Notes: generated by a model not told the origin, from the sequence alone. A stretch of 64,000 nt of DNA from Oceanococcus atlanticus (GCF_002088235.1 NZ_AQQV01000003.1:310001-374000); one strand, 5' to 3'. Shown: positions 18,215 to 27,943, counted from the stretch's first letter. Made by a program: numbers and translations.

Positions 18215-19618
18215 TCAGGCAGCGTTGGGCAAACCCACCGCGTTTTCCAGCTCACCCAGCGCTTCGTCCAGGTAGTCGAGCAGACGTTGAACACCGGGCA
18301 GCGTCTTGCGACAGGCCAGGATGCCGAAATCGATCTTGTCGTGGCGGCTGATCAAGGTGATGTTGAGGGCAAAACCATCCAGCACCAGCGAAGCAGGGTA
18401 GATACCGTCGAGTTCGCAACCCTGCCAGTACACCGGTGTACGCGGGCCGGGCACATGCGAAATCACCACATTGGCCACGGTGCGTTGTCCGCCGATACCG
18501 GGCAGCAGTGTCATCGCGCCAGGCCCCAGCATGGCCAGGGTGTAGGCCATCATCTGCGCTGGGGTCATGCTGCGTAACATGGCCTTGGCGTAATTCATGG
18601 AGCCCTGCACGCAAGTCAGGCGCGCCATCGGGTCGTCAAGATGGGTGCCCAGATTGGCCAAAGCCAGGCAGATTTCGTTGCCGGTTTCGCTCTCTTCACG
18701 GCGTATCGATACCGGCACCGCAGCGATCAGCGGGCTGGTCGGCAGTTCATTCAGCTCGCCGAGATAGCGCCGCAGCGCCGAGCCGCACAGGGCCAGAATG
18801 ACGTCATTGGAGGTGCCGCCGGTGGTTCGGGCGATGGCCTTGATGCGTGCGCTGGAGTACGACTGCGCGGCAAAGCGACGTGAGCCGGTGATCTTGCTGT
18901 TCAGAATGCAGCGTGGCGCCTGCAGACTGCCGACCACATCGGGGTTGTGATGATGCAGATCCTGCAGGGTATGGCGAATGTGCTTGGCCACCACCGGCAC
19001 CGACAGGGCGCCGCTGCGCGCGGTGGCGTACAGCTGGGCCATGCGCGCCGCCGGAGACAGCTGCGCCACCGGCGTGCTCAGACGCTGGCGCCGGTGACGT
19101 GTGCGCCGCGGGCGCATCTCCCACGGCGCGGGCATGTTGAGTGAATCAAACGGGTCTTCAGACATCGATTTCAACATCAGCCGAATGCCGGCCACACCAT
19201 CCACCACCGAGTGATGGATCTTGCTGTACAGCGCGATGCGATTGTCTTCCAGTCCTTCGATCAGATAGGTCCGCCACAATGGGTAGGCGCGATCCAGGTG
19301 CGCGCTGTGCACGCGCGAAACCATGGCCAGCAATTCGCGGATGCGGCCGGGCTGCGGCAACGACAGATGCACGAAATGCTGGTGCAGATCAAAGTCGTCC
19401 GTGTCATCCCACGACTTCAAGGCCCAGCGCCCCTGCAGGCGTCGATTGAACGGGCAGGTTGCACGCGTCGATTCGCGTAAGTGGTGGGCCAGCGTGGCGG
19501 CGAAATCGGCCGGTGCGCCTTCGGGACGGTGAAACAGGCACAACGCCCCAACATGCAGGGGTTGATGGCGTCGTTCGGCGAGCAGGAACAAACTGTCGAC
19601 CGGGCTGAGATACTTCAT
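18215..19618 (-). CDS. Wax ester synthase / diacylglycerol acyltransferase (WS/DGAT)
   Basis: A 467-residue acyltransferase joining acyl-CoA to fatty alcohols or diacylglycerol, giving storage wax esters or triacylglycerol at the inner membrane. The catalytic HHSVVDG is at residues 135-141 (HHxxxDG). The N-terminal LSPVDSLFLLAERRHQPLHVG and the later VSHVPGPRTPVYWQGCELDGIYP are both family hallmarks. Length is typical (450-480). With the acyl-CoA synthetase at 39963 it points to neutral-lipid storage. Confidence 0.95.
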   Translation of the reverse strand: MKYLSPVDSLFLLAERRHQPLHVGALCLFHRPEGAPADFAATLAHHLRESTRATCPFNRRLQGRWALKSWDDTDDFDLHQHFVHLSLPQPGRIRELLAMVSRVHSAHLDRAYPLWRTYLIEGLEDNRIALYSKIHHSVVDGVAGIRLMLKSMSEDPFDSLNMPAPWEMRPRRTRHRRQRLSTPVAQLSPAARMAQLYATARSGALSVPVVAKHIRHTLQDLHHHNPDVVGSLQAPRCILNSKITGSRRFAAQSYSSARIKAIARTTGGTSNDVILALCGSALRRYLGELNELPTSPLIAAVPVSIRREESETGNEICLALANLGTHLDDPMARLTCVQGSMNYAKAMLRSMTPAQMMAYTLAMLGPGAMTLLPGIGGQRTVANVVISHVPGPRTPVYWQGCELDGIYPASLVLDGFALNITLISRHDKIDFGILACRKTLPGVQRLLDYLDEALGELENAVGLPNAA

Positions 19619-19721
19619 AAACGTGTCTCCCTGATCGGGCAGCCCCGCAGCGTGCCCGTTCGTGTCCAGATAATAAGCGACCCTCGCTCTGATGGCGCTG
19701 GGGCCGTGGATATTTGGGGTG

Positions 19722-20078
19722 CTATTCGACTATGGCGCCGCGGTATCGTTTCACCGTAACGCCGCTGCGCTGATAGCTCGGCGCTTTTTTGGCCACGTCC
19801 TTAATGGCTTTAGAAAACACGTCGATCATGACGCGCGTGTGAACGGGCCGGGCAAGATCGACGGGCACACCGTTTTTGTGGCTGGAAAAACGCACCAAAA
19901 CCGCGTTGTCGGGTTTGGGCGAGCGGCCATGCACGTTCACGATGCAGATATCGGCACTGTGTGGTGCAGTCCACTCAAACTGGGTGTCGAGTGCCCGGGT
20001 GCAGACGCCCAGGGCAGATTTCAATGGGCGTTGATCGCTGTCTTCGAGATCGAGAAAAGCAACTTTGATCTGGCGCAT
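19722..20078 (-). CDS. Unrecognised 118-aa protein downstream of amt
   Basis: I do not recognise this protein. It begins MRQIKVAFLDLEDSDQRPLK, and alternating hydrophobic stretches (IKVAFLDL, ADICIVNVHG, AVLVRFSS) suggest a small alpha/beta fold like a degenerate receiver domain. The phosphorylatable Asp is not obvious. There is no signal peptide. It starts 5 bp after the other unknown gene and is the last gene of the amt unit, so a role in nitrogen sensing is possible but unproven. Codon use looks like its neighbours. Confidence 0.7.
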   Translation of the reverse strand: MRQIKVAFLDLEDSDQRPLKSALGVCTRALDTQFEWTAPHSADICIVNVHGRSPKPDNAVLVRFSSHKNGVPVDLARPVHTRVMIDVFSKAIKDVAKKAPSYQRSGVTVKRYRGAIVE

Positions 20079-20083
20079 GGGGG

Positions 20084-20701
20084 TCAGGCCTTGTCAGTAA
20101 AGATCAGATTGGTAGGAGGGAACTGCTCGGCTTCGGGCAGGGTTTTGGCGTGCTCGACGGCCCTATAGAAGAGCTCATCGGCAGGCACCGGTCCGAGGGT
20201 GTGACACAGGGCAACGTAAACGTTGTGAACCAGGTCGGTGAGTTGTTCAAAGCTGAGTTCGGGCATCCGGCCGCCCTGGATAATCCATCCCAGTGCCGGC
20301 GCGGCCATTTCCTGCAAGCCACCTGCAGCGGATAGCAGTTGGCCCAGGTCTTCGATGAATTCGGCCGGCGGACGACCTGTACGGGCAATCAGCTTGGCAC
20401 GAATGGCGGTGAGCAGCGCCACAGCAACCTTGCTCCCAGCCCGAAACTCGGGTGCAGTGGTCTGAGGCTGAGCGCTGGCGCCTGTGCGTGCGCGGTGAAC
20501 TGCCGTACGCAGTGCATTCCGCTGCCGCGCATCAAACTGCAGCGCTTGCGAGACCTCGCGCATAAAGCCAATAACATTAGGGCCCGGGTCGCTGGCGTAT
20601 TTGGCCAGCCACAGATCTGCCGCCTGGGCGCCAACATGAACACCCAGCTGTTCCGACAGTATGTCGGGCAAGGCCATCTGCCACGGTAGTGCCTTAGCCA
20701 T
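20084..20701 (-). CDS. Unrecognised 205-aa protein coupled to amt
   Basis: Not recognised. A soluble, largely helical protein with Ala/Leu/Gln-rich segments and no signal peptide or membrane span. The ATG lies 2 nt past the amt stop, so it is translated from the amt message. The centre (residues about 80-150) has the pattern LLTAIRAKLIARTGRPP and AAPALGWIIQGG. In most proteobacteria the partner of amt is glnK, a 112-residue PII protein. This protein shows no PII T-loop or IGxxGDGKI motif, so it is not GlnK. Confidence 0.75.
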   Translation of the reverse strand: MAKALPWQMALPDILSEQLGVHVGAQAADLWLAKYASDPGPNVIGFMREVSQALQFDARQRNALRTAVHRARTGASAQPQTTAPEFRAGSKVAVALLTAIRAKLIARTGRPPAEFIEDLGQLLSAAGGLQEMAAPALGWIIQGGRMPELSFEQLTDLVHNVYVALCHTLGPVPADELFYRAVEHAKTLPEAEQFPPTNLIFTDKA

Positions 20702-20703
20702 GC

Positions 20704-22005
20704 TCAACTCCGCGGCGCAAGACTGGCCTGAAATTCGGGATAGCCAATGTCGGCGTGCTCGGTGTAATCCAGGCCGTGTTGCTCGTGCAGGGTTGATGCA
20801 CGGATGCCGATGAACATCTTGAGCAGACCGAACAAAATCAGTGCGGCGCTGAACGACCAGACAAAGATGGCACCAATGCCAAGCAGCTGGATCGCAATGC
20901 GCGAAACATTAAAAGTGTCTCCAGCGTAAAACATGCCGGCTGCCAAGGTGCCCCAAGCACCCGCAAAACCGTGAACCGGGATGGCACCGACCACGTCATC
21001 AAGCTTGAATTTCTCCAGCGCCAGGCCGGACAGCACCATGACAAAGCCGCCGGTCAAGCCCGTCAGCGCCGAAAAGCCGGCGGACATGGAGCCACATCCT
21101 GCGGTGATTGAGACCAGTCCGGCCAGGCCGCCATTTAAAATGGTCACCGCTGACATGGGCCGGCGCAGCAAGGCGGCGCACAGGATTGTGCCGATCACGC
21201 CCAGGACAGCGGCGATCTGCGTATTCATCAAGACAGTGCCAACATCTTGCGATGCGGCCAGGGTTGAGCCGCCGTTGAAACCGAACCAACCCAGCCACAG
21301 GATGAAGACGCCAAGCGAGACCATGGGCAAGTTATGCCCCGGAATGGTGCGTGGCGAGCCATCTTTGGCAAACCGCCCCAGACGTGGGCCAAGCAAAATG
21401 ACGCCGGCTAGTGCACACCAGGCGCCCACAGAGTGGACAACAGTGGAGCCGGCAAAGTCGACAAAGCCGCGTTGGGCGAGCCAGCCCGAGCCTTCGTAAA
21501 AGCTGCCCCAGACCCATGAGCCGGAGATCGGGTAGATCAGTGCGGTGATCACGAATGAGGCGATCAGATAAGGCCAGAAACGCATGCGCTCGGCCACCGA
21601 GCCGGCAACAATGGTTGCTGCAGTCGCCGCGAACATCGCCTGAAACACGAAGAATACGGCTTCATTTCCGGGTGAAGAATCCGGCAGGAAGTGGTCGCTA
21701 CCAAACCAACCGGTCAGATTGGTGCCGAACATCAGCCCATAGCCCAGCAGCCAGAAGCCAAGGACACCAAAGCACAGGTCGGCAAAGTTCTTCAGGATGA
21801 CGTTTGTGCTGTTCTTGGCCCTGGAGCAGCCACCTTCCAGCAGCGCAAAGCCAGCTTGCATGAAGAACACCAGCGCGGCGGAGACGGCGACCCAAACGAT
21901 ATCTGCGGATGCGGTCAAGGTATCGCTGGCGGATGCGCTCAATGGCGCTGCTAACAACGCCAGCAGCGAGAAAATGCGGGCATTTTGGGTGGCTAGACGA
22001 GGCAT
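20704..22005 (-). CDS. amt: Ammonium transporter Amt
   Basis: A 433-residue inner-membrane ammonium channel with a cleavable-looking leader (SLLALLAAPLSASAS) and 11 hydrophobic segments. Family marks are FALLEGGCSRAKNSTNVILKN-like helix 1-2 residues, the first pore His in STVVHSVGAW, the second in VHGFAGAWGTLAAG, and the C-terminal tail DIGYPEF. A TTG at 22050 would extend the frame, but a sigma-54 promoter lies across 22040-22054. The ATG at 22005 is therefore the start. Two unknown genes follow in the same unit, and no glnK is present. Confidence 0.95.
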   Translation of the reverse strand: MPRLATQNARIFSLLALLAAPLSASASDTLTASADIVWVAVSAALVFFMQAGFALLEGGCSRAKNSTNVILKNFADLCFGVLGFWLLGYGLMFGTNLTGWFGSDHFLPDSSPGNEAVFFVFQAMFAATAATIVAGSVAERMRFWPYLIASFVITALIYPISGSWVWGSFYEGSGWLAQRGFVDFAGSTVVHSVGAWCALAGVILLGPRLGRFAKDGSPRTIPGHNLPMVSLGVFILWLGWFGFNGGSTLAASQDVGTVLMNTQIAAVLGVIGTILCAALLRRPMSAVTILNGGLAGLVSITAGCGSMSAGFSALTGLTGGFVMVLSGLALEKFKLDDVVGAIPVHGFAGAWGTLAAGMFYAGDTFNVSRIAIQLLGIGAIFVWSFSAALILFGLLKMFIGIRASTLHEQHGLDYTEHADIGYPEFQASLAPRS

Positions 22006-22039
22006 GGAACGGTCCGTGTTTGCGTTATGTTGCAGCGAA

Positions 22040-22054
22040 GCAATTTCCAAGCCA
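22040..22054 (-). promoter_or_regulatory. Sigma-54 promoter of amt
   Basis: On the minus strand this reads TGGCTTG-GAAA-TTGC, with GG and GC separated by exactly 10 nt, against the consensus TGGCACG-N4-TTGC. The predicted transcript start is about 22028, giving a leader of about 23 nt to the ATG. Nitrogen-regulated sigma-54 promoters are normal for amt genes. I did not find a convincing NtrC site. Confidence 0.75.
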
Positions 22055-22110
22055 GATTTTTGACAGTTCTATGACGCGTTGTTTTTCATGTGTTTAATTG
22101 CCTCGGAGGC

Positions 22111-22152
22111 AAAAAAATGACCGGTGAGCTAGGTGCGGGGGGCGCTCACCGG
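22111..22152 (-). terminator. Terminator after the BON-domain gene
   Basis: A 9-bp inverted repeat CCGGTGAGC/GCTCACCGG (22121-22129 with 22144-22152) is followed on the minus strand by TCA and seven T. It lies about 70 bp past the BON gene stop and just upstream of the amt promoter. Confidence 0.75.
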
Positions 22153-22220
22153 CCAAACGGGGACAGGGTTGGATTTCGAACAGGGGATCGCGGGAATGTC
22201 CCCGATGTGCCCCAGGCGAC

Positions 22221-22850
22221 TTAGCTTTCGCGTGACGCCGTTTGCACCTTCAGTTCATCAACAACTTTGGCCACGCCGTCGGTGTTCTCAGTGATGGCAA
22301 TCGCAAGCGCTGCCTGTTCCTGGGAGTCCACGGCACCGCTCAAGGTCACTTCGCCTTGCTCGGCATTGACGTCAATCGACAAGCCCGACACATTGCTGTT
22401 CCAAAGCAAGCGGGTTTTCACACGTGCTTTGATCGCCGCATCGTTGAAGTGCTGGGCAAACCCGCCAGATTCCGCGTTGGCCATCTCGGTTTGATCACGC
22501 TCGGTGATCTGCAGTGTGGATTCAACATCCTCCAGGCCTTCGACGCCGCGGGCGATTTCAACCGCAAGATCACGTTGGATTTCGTTGCCCACTTCGCCAC
22601 TTAAGATGGCTTTGCGCTCCTGCACATCGACATGGATGTCTGTGGCCTTGAGATGTTCGCTCAGGGCATAGGCCGTGATCAGTCGACCGGTGATGTAGGC
22701 GTCAACAGTGGCTGATTTGGCATCTTCATAAGCCTGAGCCATGTCTTGCTGGATACTCTCATCCGACGACTTGTCGGTGTTTTTGTCGGCCAGCACAGGT
22801 GCACTCATGCTCAAGGCAGCGGAGGTGGCTAGAATCGTCCAGGTTTTCAT
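22221..22850 (-). CDS. Periplasmic protein with two BON domains
   Basis: A 209-residue exported protein. Residues 1-21 form a signal peptide ending APVLA. Two BON repeats follow at about residues 50-120 and 135-205. Each carries a conserved Gly (LSGEVGNEIQRD and LSGAVDSQEQAA) and the beta-strand AILSGEV / VTLSGAV. BON proteins such as OsmY are periplasmic stress proteins thought to bind phospholipid surfaces. AAGGAG precedes the ATG. It has its own sigma-54 promoter and terminator, and is divergent from the glrK operon. Confidence 0.9.
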   Translation of the reverse strand: MKTWTILATSAALSMSAPVLADKNTDKSSDESIQQDMAQAYEDAKSATVDAYITGRLITAYALSEHLKATDIHVDVQERKAILSGEVGNEIQRDLAVEIARGVEGLEDVESTLQITERDQTEMANAESGGFAQHFNDAAIKARVKTRLLWNSNVSGLSIDVNAEQGEVTLSGAVDSQEQAALAIAITENTDGVAKVVDELKVQTASRES

Positions 22851-22884
22851 TCGGCTTCTCCTTGTGAAGTTCGACTTCCAAGGC

Positions 22885-22899
22885 GCAAAGCGCTTGCCA
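22885..22899 (-). promoter_or_regulatory. Sigma-54 promoter of the BON-domain gene
   Basis: On the minus strand it reads TGGCAAG-CGCT-TTGC with the required GG-N10-GC spacing. The predicted transcript starts near 22873, about 23 nt before the ATG, with AAGGAG in between. A GlrR-type site and a near-match lie upstream. Confidence 0.75.
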
Positions 22900-22985
22900 G
22901 ATTCTAAAATATGCTTTTAAAACAAAAATATAGATTTGATCTGATTGGCTGCACAAGGCGCTGGCAATGTGCCGTTGCAGGAAAG

Positions 22986-23003
22986 TGTTGGCGTCTGGCG
23001 ACA
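22986..23003. promoter_or_regulatory. Near-match to the GlrR binding box
   Basis: TGTT-N10-GACA, seven of eight positions of the TGTC-N10-GACA motif known for GlrR/QseF at the E. coli glmY promoter. It lies about 90 bp upstream of the BON sigma-54 promoter, a normal enhancer distance. Confidence 0.55.
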
Positions 23004-23092
23004 AACCGCCGCGCCACGCCCGACAGGCTCCAGGCAAGCGGGCTCGCGCGCCACAATCGGCGGAATGCCGGTTTGTATGTGCCTCTTTGCAG

Positions 23093-23110
23093 TGTCGCAG
23101 CCTGACGACA
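23093..23110. promoter_or_regulatory. GlrR binding box (exact TGTC-N10-GACA)
   Basis: TGTC (23093-23096), ten bases, GACA (23107-23110): an exact match to the GlrR/QseF enhancer motif. It lies 11-28 bp upstream of the glrK start and about 195 bp upstream of the sigma-54 promoter of the divergent BON gene. It could act on either gene. Confidence 0.7.
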
Positions 23111-23120
23111 TACTCCGCCC

Positions 23121-24536
23121 ATGAACAGATCATTGAGCTCGTGGATACTGCTCGGCTACCTTGCTGTGAGCTTCCCGTTATTGCTGGGCATCGGTCTGGG
23201 TCAGTGGTCCTTGATCGAGCTAACACGGCATAGCAAGGCCCTGGTGCAGGATGGCTCGCAAGTCACTCAGCTGGGCAACCGTTTGCGCGATGACGTGACC
23301 AATCTGGAGCGCACGGCGCGTCAGTATGTTGCGCTGGGCGACAACGAACTTCTGGTGCTGTTTTATCAGCGTATTGCGCGTCTGGATGAAACCCTTAGCC
23401 TGATGCGCGATCACGGGCTTGATCGGGATTTTGGTTTCAGCCTGGTGACCATGCGTGGACAACTGGCCGAGTTGGTGCGCCAATGGAACAAGGGTTTGCA
23501 ATCTGGCAATGAGCTCTCCCAGGCGATACAGGGTGTACGTCAGCTGGGCGAACAGGCCGAAAAGCTGGTTAAGGCCGGACACGCCTCGATAAAACGAGAA
23601 ACCGGCAACCTGCAGCGCGCTGCAGCGACAGCGCGCCAGCGTATGCTGATCTGTGCGCTGGGCCTGGTGCCGGTAGCTTTGCTTGCGATTTGGTTGCTCA
23701 TGCGTCGGTTGCGACGGGCCTTGGCCAGCTTACGCCAGGCCATCAGCGTGATCGGACACGGTCATCAGGACAGGCCAATTCGCGTTGAAGGCCCGCGTGA
23801 ACTGGTCGAGGTGGGGGAACGGCTAGACTGGTTGCGTCGGCGCCTGGCGGAGCTTGAGGGCGAAAAGGACCGGTTCTTACGTCATGTGTCGCACGAGCTG
23901 AAAACGCCGCTTGCGAGCTTGCGCGAGGCGGCCGACCTGATGGGGCATGACAGCGTCGGCATTCTCAACCCACAACAGGTGGAGCTGCGCAGCATCCTGC
24001 TCGAATCGGCCGATGAGTTGCACGAACAGATTGCACATCTGCTGGCTTACGCGGCATGGCGTCGTGAGCAGAAGCGACAACGCGCGACCGACCTTACGGC
24101 TGCAGAATTTGCCGATGATTTGCACGGACGCTTTGAACTTCAGATGCAACGACATGGTCTGCAGTGGCAGCCGGACATCCGCTGCGAACTCATTCACGGT
24201 CAACCGGCTCGCTTGCAGGAAGCCGCGGAAAACCTGATCAGCAACGCCATTAAGCACGCGCCTCGCGACAGTGCGATTGAATTCGGGCTTTGCTGTGTTG
24301 ATGGCCACTTTGAATTGTCGGTGCGTGACCACGGCGCGGGTGTGCCGGATAATGAGAAAGACATTATTTTTGAACCGTTTCAGCGTGGACACCAGACCCA
24401 TGAGCAAGGCATTCCAGGGACTGGTGTGGGCCTGTCAATTGTCTCGGAGTGCGCACTTGCGCACAGTGGAGAAGTTTTTGTCGAAGATGCTCAGCCGGGT
24501 AGCCGGTTTGTTTTTCGTTGGCCTGATCAGTCTTGA
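23121..24536 (+). CDS. glrK: Sensor histidine kinase, GlrK/QseE family
   Basis: A 471-residue inner-membrane kinase. Transmembrane helices lie at about residues 7-30 and 176-194, with a helical periplasmic sensor between. A HAMP linker follows at 195-245, then the phospho-acceptor His258 in FLRHVSHELKTPLASL. The ATPase has the N box (NLISNAIKHAP), a G1 box DHGAGVPD and G2 GTGVGLSIV. The order kinase, QseG lipoprotein, sigma-54 regulator is the same as glrK-qseG-glrR in enterics, where the kinase responds to envelope signals. The adjacent envelope genes with sigma-54 promoters fit that role. Confidence 0.93.
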   Translation: MNRSLSSWILLGYLAVSFPLLLGIGLGQWSLIELTRHSKALVQDGSQVTQLGNRLRDDVTNLERTARQYVALGDNELLVLFYQRIARLDETLSLMRDHGLDRDFGFSLVTMRGQLAELVRQWNKGLQSGNELSQAIQGVRQLGEQAEKLVKAGHASIKRETGNLQRAAATARQRMLICALGLVPVALLAIWLLMRRLRRALASLRQAISVIGHGHQDRPIRVEGPRELVEVGERLDWLRRRLAELEGEKDRFLRHVSHELKTPLASLREAADLMGHDSVGILNPQQVELRSILLESADELHEQIAHLLAYAAWRREQKRQRATDLTAAEFADDLHGRFELQMQRHGLQWQPDIRCELIHGQPARLQEAAENLISNAIKHAPRDSAIEFGLCCVDGHFELSVRDHGAGVPDNEKDIIFEPFQRGHQTHEQGIPGTGVGLSIVSECALAHSGEVFVEDAQPGSRFVFRWPDQS

Positions 24537-24914
24537 ACTGAGCGGGTGCGCCTGGATGCCGCCACAACCCCCGTCTGCTAGCGAAACGGAATCAGCAATC
24601 GATGCGGTTATTGCCGCACCACGCGAATCTCGTCAGGCGCTATGGGATAGCCTTAAAACCGATCGGGACAATGACATAGCGCTTGCTTTGCTGCGCAGCT
24701 TGCCTGGCCATGCTGGCCATGCACCGACAACGGCGCGCGAGCAGATGCAGGCGTTGCTGGATACGGCCCAGTTAGCGTTACCAGAGCAACGTCTGCTGCG
24801 CCTGCGACTTGCCGACTTGAAGCGCGAGATGCATCTGGAGAACGAATTGCAGCAACGTGAACAGCGGCTCAAATCGCTCATAGAAATCGAACGGGATTTG
24901 CAGGGGGGTGTACG

Positions 24915-24918
<4 letters not shown>
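24487..24918 (+). CDS. qseG: QseG-like outer-membrane lipoprotein
   Basis: A 143-residue lipoprotein whose signal MLSRVAGLFFVGLISLELSGC ends in the lipobox LSGC. The mature part is charged and helical, with a coiled-coil-like C-terminus (LRLADLKREMHLENELQQRE). In enterics QseG sits in the outer membrane and contacts the kinase QseE/GlrK. Here the gene overlaps the kinase end by 50 bp in another frame and ends in a GTGA overlap with glrR. The name rests on position and architecture more than on sequence likeness. Confidence 0.75.
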
Positions 24919-26270
<1,352 letters not shown>

Positions 26271-26275
26271 AAAAA

Positions 26276-26297
26276 CCGCGCCCGAGGGCGCGGCTTT
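26276..26297. terminator. Bidirectional terminator between glrR and the OmpA-like gene
   Basis: The stem CCGCGCC/GGCGCGG has a 4-nt loop, A-run on the left and CTTT on the right. It lies just after the glrR stop and 22 bp from the stop of the convergent OmpA-like gene, so it can serve both strands. Confidence 0.75.
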
Positions 26298-26318
26298 AAG
26301 CAGGCAGAGGGTTGGCAA

Positions 26319-26876
26319 TCAGTACGCGCTGGCGTGCATGCCGTTTTGGTATTTGAGCTCGACCCGGCGATTTTCCTGGTAGGAACGCTCGCTCTGACCG
26401 TTCACCACTGGATCCTCTTCACCCAGGCTGGTGGTGCGCAGCTGCTTCCGTGGTACGCCCTGCATCAACAGCGCATCTTCAACGGTGATTGCGCGGCGTT
26501 CGCCAAGGGCCAGGTTGTACTCACGCGTTCCGCGTTCATCAGCGTGACCCTCCAGGGTGATTTGTACCTCTGGATTGGCCAGCAGGTGGCGCGCGTGTGC
26601 TTCGATGATGGCCTGATGTTCCGGGCGCAGGCCGGCGCGGTCAAAGTCGAACAGCAAACGGGTCCGGTCAAGCAAAGCTTGCTGTTCGTTGCTCAGGGCG
26701 CGCGGGTCGGGCAAGTCATTGTCAGCTTGGGCCTGGCCTTGTGGGCCGCCCGCTGCGTAGTTCTGTGCCATCGCGTCGTTGTCGGCACTTGCCGTTTCAT
26801 TAGGAGTGCTTGCGCAACCGGCCAGCAGGGCAAAACTTGCTGCCAGCGCGGTCAAAGCGAAAGTGTTGGATGTCAT
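26319..26876 (-). CDS. OmpA/Pal-family outer-membrane lipoprotein
   Basis: A 185-residue lipoprotein. The signal ends in FALLAGC, a Lys-free linker rich in Ala/Asp/Gln follows, and an OmpA-C peptidoglycan-binding domain fills residues 70-180. LLFDFDRAGLRPEH and LEGHADERGTREYNLALGERRA are the diagnostic stretches. It should tether the outer membrane to peptidoglycan. It is not next to tolB, so it is a Pal paralogue rather than Pal itself. Last gene of a three-gene envelope operon. Confidence 0.92.
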   Translation of the reverse strand: MTSNTFALTALAASFALLAGCASTPNETASADNDAMAQNYAAGGPQGQAQADNDLPDPRALSNEQQALLDRTRLLFDFDRAGLRPEHQAIIEAHARHLLANPEVQITLEGHADERGTREYNLALGERRAITVEDALLMQGVPRKQLRTTSLGEEDPVVNGQSERSYQENRRVELKYQNGMHASAY

Positions 26877-26893
26877 GTTGATCTCCCAGTTGA

Positions 26894-27430
26894 TCAGAAG
26901 TTGTAGCGCGCGCCCGCTTCAAAGCGGTCGTCGTCGCCGGTCTGCAAAGCCAGTTGCAGGTCAAACGGGCGCGTGATGGCGTAATAACCGGCCACGCGCA
27001 ATGAGGTCACGCCGTCATCAAAAACTTCGAAGTGACGGATTTCAGGATTGATTTCGAAACGCGGATCCGGGGTGGTCCAGCGCAGGCCGGCACGCAGGCC
27101 GATACCGGTGTCATCAGCCGCGCCTGCGTCGACCATTTCCAGCGACACCCCGCCATACCAGTCCAGATCGTGTTGCAGCGCTTGGTGGTACATGCCACCG
27201 AAGGTGAGCTGATCCAGGTCGCCCACGTCAGAAAACTCGCCAAACAAAGCGAACTGCCGGGCAATCTCTGCAGAGCCTGCGATACGCAGCCCGCTGTCAT
27301 CTTCACGTCCCAGGTCGCGGCTGATGAAACCGCCTTCGACCGTGTTGTAGTTGTGCGCATTGGCGACGACCGGTGTCGCCAATGTGGCGGTAGCCAGACA
27401 AGCCAGCGTCAATGCGTTCTTAGTGTTCAT
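26894..27430 (-). CDS. Small outer-membrane beta-barrel protein
   Basis: A 178-residue exported protein with a signal peptide ending VVANA. Alternating amphipathic strands follow, and the last residue is Phe (ARYNF), the usual outer-membrane barrel signature. Repeated G-x-Y/F turns (GGMYHQAL, YGGVSLEM, AGYYAITR) suggest eight strands, as in YfaZ-like or OmpW-size barrels. No specific family is certain. It is flanked by the glycine-zipper lipoprotein gene (32 bp gap) and the OmpA-like gene (17 bp gap) and is probably co-transcribed with them. Confidence 0.82.
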   Translation of the reverse strand: MNTKNALTLACLATATLATPVVANAHNYNTVEGGFISRDLGREDDSGLRIAGSAEIARQFALFGEFSDVGDLDQLTFGGMYHQALQHDLDWYGGVSLEMVDAGAADDTGIGLRAGLRWTTPDPRFEINPEIRHFEVFDDGVTSLRVAGYYAITRPFDLQLALQTGDDDRFEAGARYNF

Positions 27431-27462
27431 GATTGTCCTCGTATCGGGATTGAAATTGGAAT

Positions 27463-27906
27463 TTAGGAGGCCGGTACGATGCGATTGCCCTGGACCTCAA
27501 CCTCGTCGCCCACAGACAACCCGGCGATGTCCACGCGGGTCAGCTCTACGCGCTCGCCAGACGGCATGCGCACGACAACGTCGTAGTGGGTTTTGGCGTT
27601 GCGGCGGCGATCAATTTCGCTACCAGCCACGGCGCCACCAACGGCGCCCGCTGCGGTTGCAGCGTCGTTCCCGGAACCACTGCCAAACTGGTGGCCGACC
27701 ACACCGCCGATGACAGCGCCAGCCAAGGCGGCACCAGCGCGCGGTTCGCCTTTGACGGTGACCGGGGTGATTGATTCGATTTCACCGCAACGCTCGCATG
27801 CCGCTGCGCTGATCTGAGTTTCTCCATCTCCATCTGACGGCTGCTGACAAGCGCTTAAAGCGATGAGCGGCACACTGATGCACACGGCCAAAGTTGCATT
27901 TTTCAT
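27463..27906 (-). CDS. Glycine-zipper (SlyB-like) outer-membrane lipoprotein
   Basis: A 147-residue lipoprotein. MKNATLAVCISVPLIALSAC is the signal with lipobox LSAC. A CERC pair lies near residue 37. A glycine-zipper 2TM segment AGAVIGGVVGHQFGSGSGND follows at about residues 60-80, then a small beta domain. SlyB relatives are outer-membrane stress lipoproteins. I start at the second ATG of the frame because GGGAG is spaced correctly before it. First gene of the operon, with a sigma-54 promoter 38-52 bp upstream. Confidence 0.88.
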   Translation of the reverse strand: MKNATLAVCISVPLIALSACQQPSDGDGETQISAAACERCGEIESITPVTVKGEPRAGAALAGAVIGGVVGHQFGSGSGNDAATAAGAVGGAVAGSEIDRRRNAKTHYDVVVRMPSGERVELTRVDIAGLSVGDEVEVQGNRIVPAS

Positions 27907-27943
27907 CTCAGAAACTCCCATTCAGGTTCTGCTCGACAAGGGC

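Noticed and set aside
22006-22050. Extended amt start at a TTG
   Set aside because: It would begin inside the sigma-54 promoter and upstream of the predicted transcript start.
22121-22152. NtrC binding site upstream of amt
   Set aside because: The repeat GGTGAGC/GCTCACC does not fit GCACC-N-GGTGC spacing and is followed by a T-run, so it reads better as a terminator.
26319-26876. The true Pal of the Tol-Pal system
   Set aside because: No tol genes are adjacent, and the linker and operon differ; called a Pal/OmpA-type paralogue.
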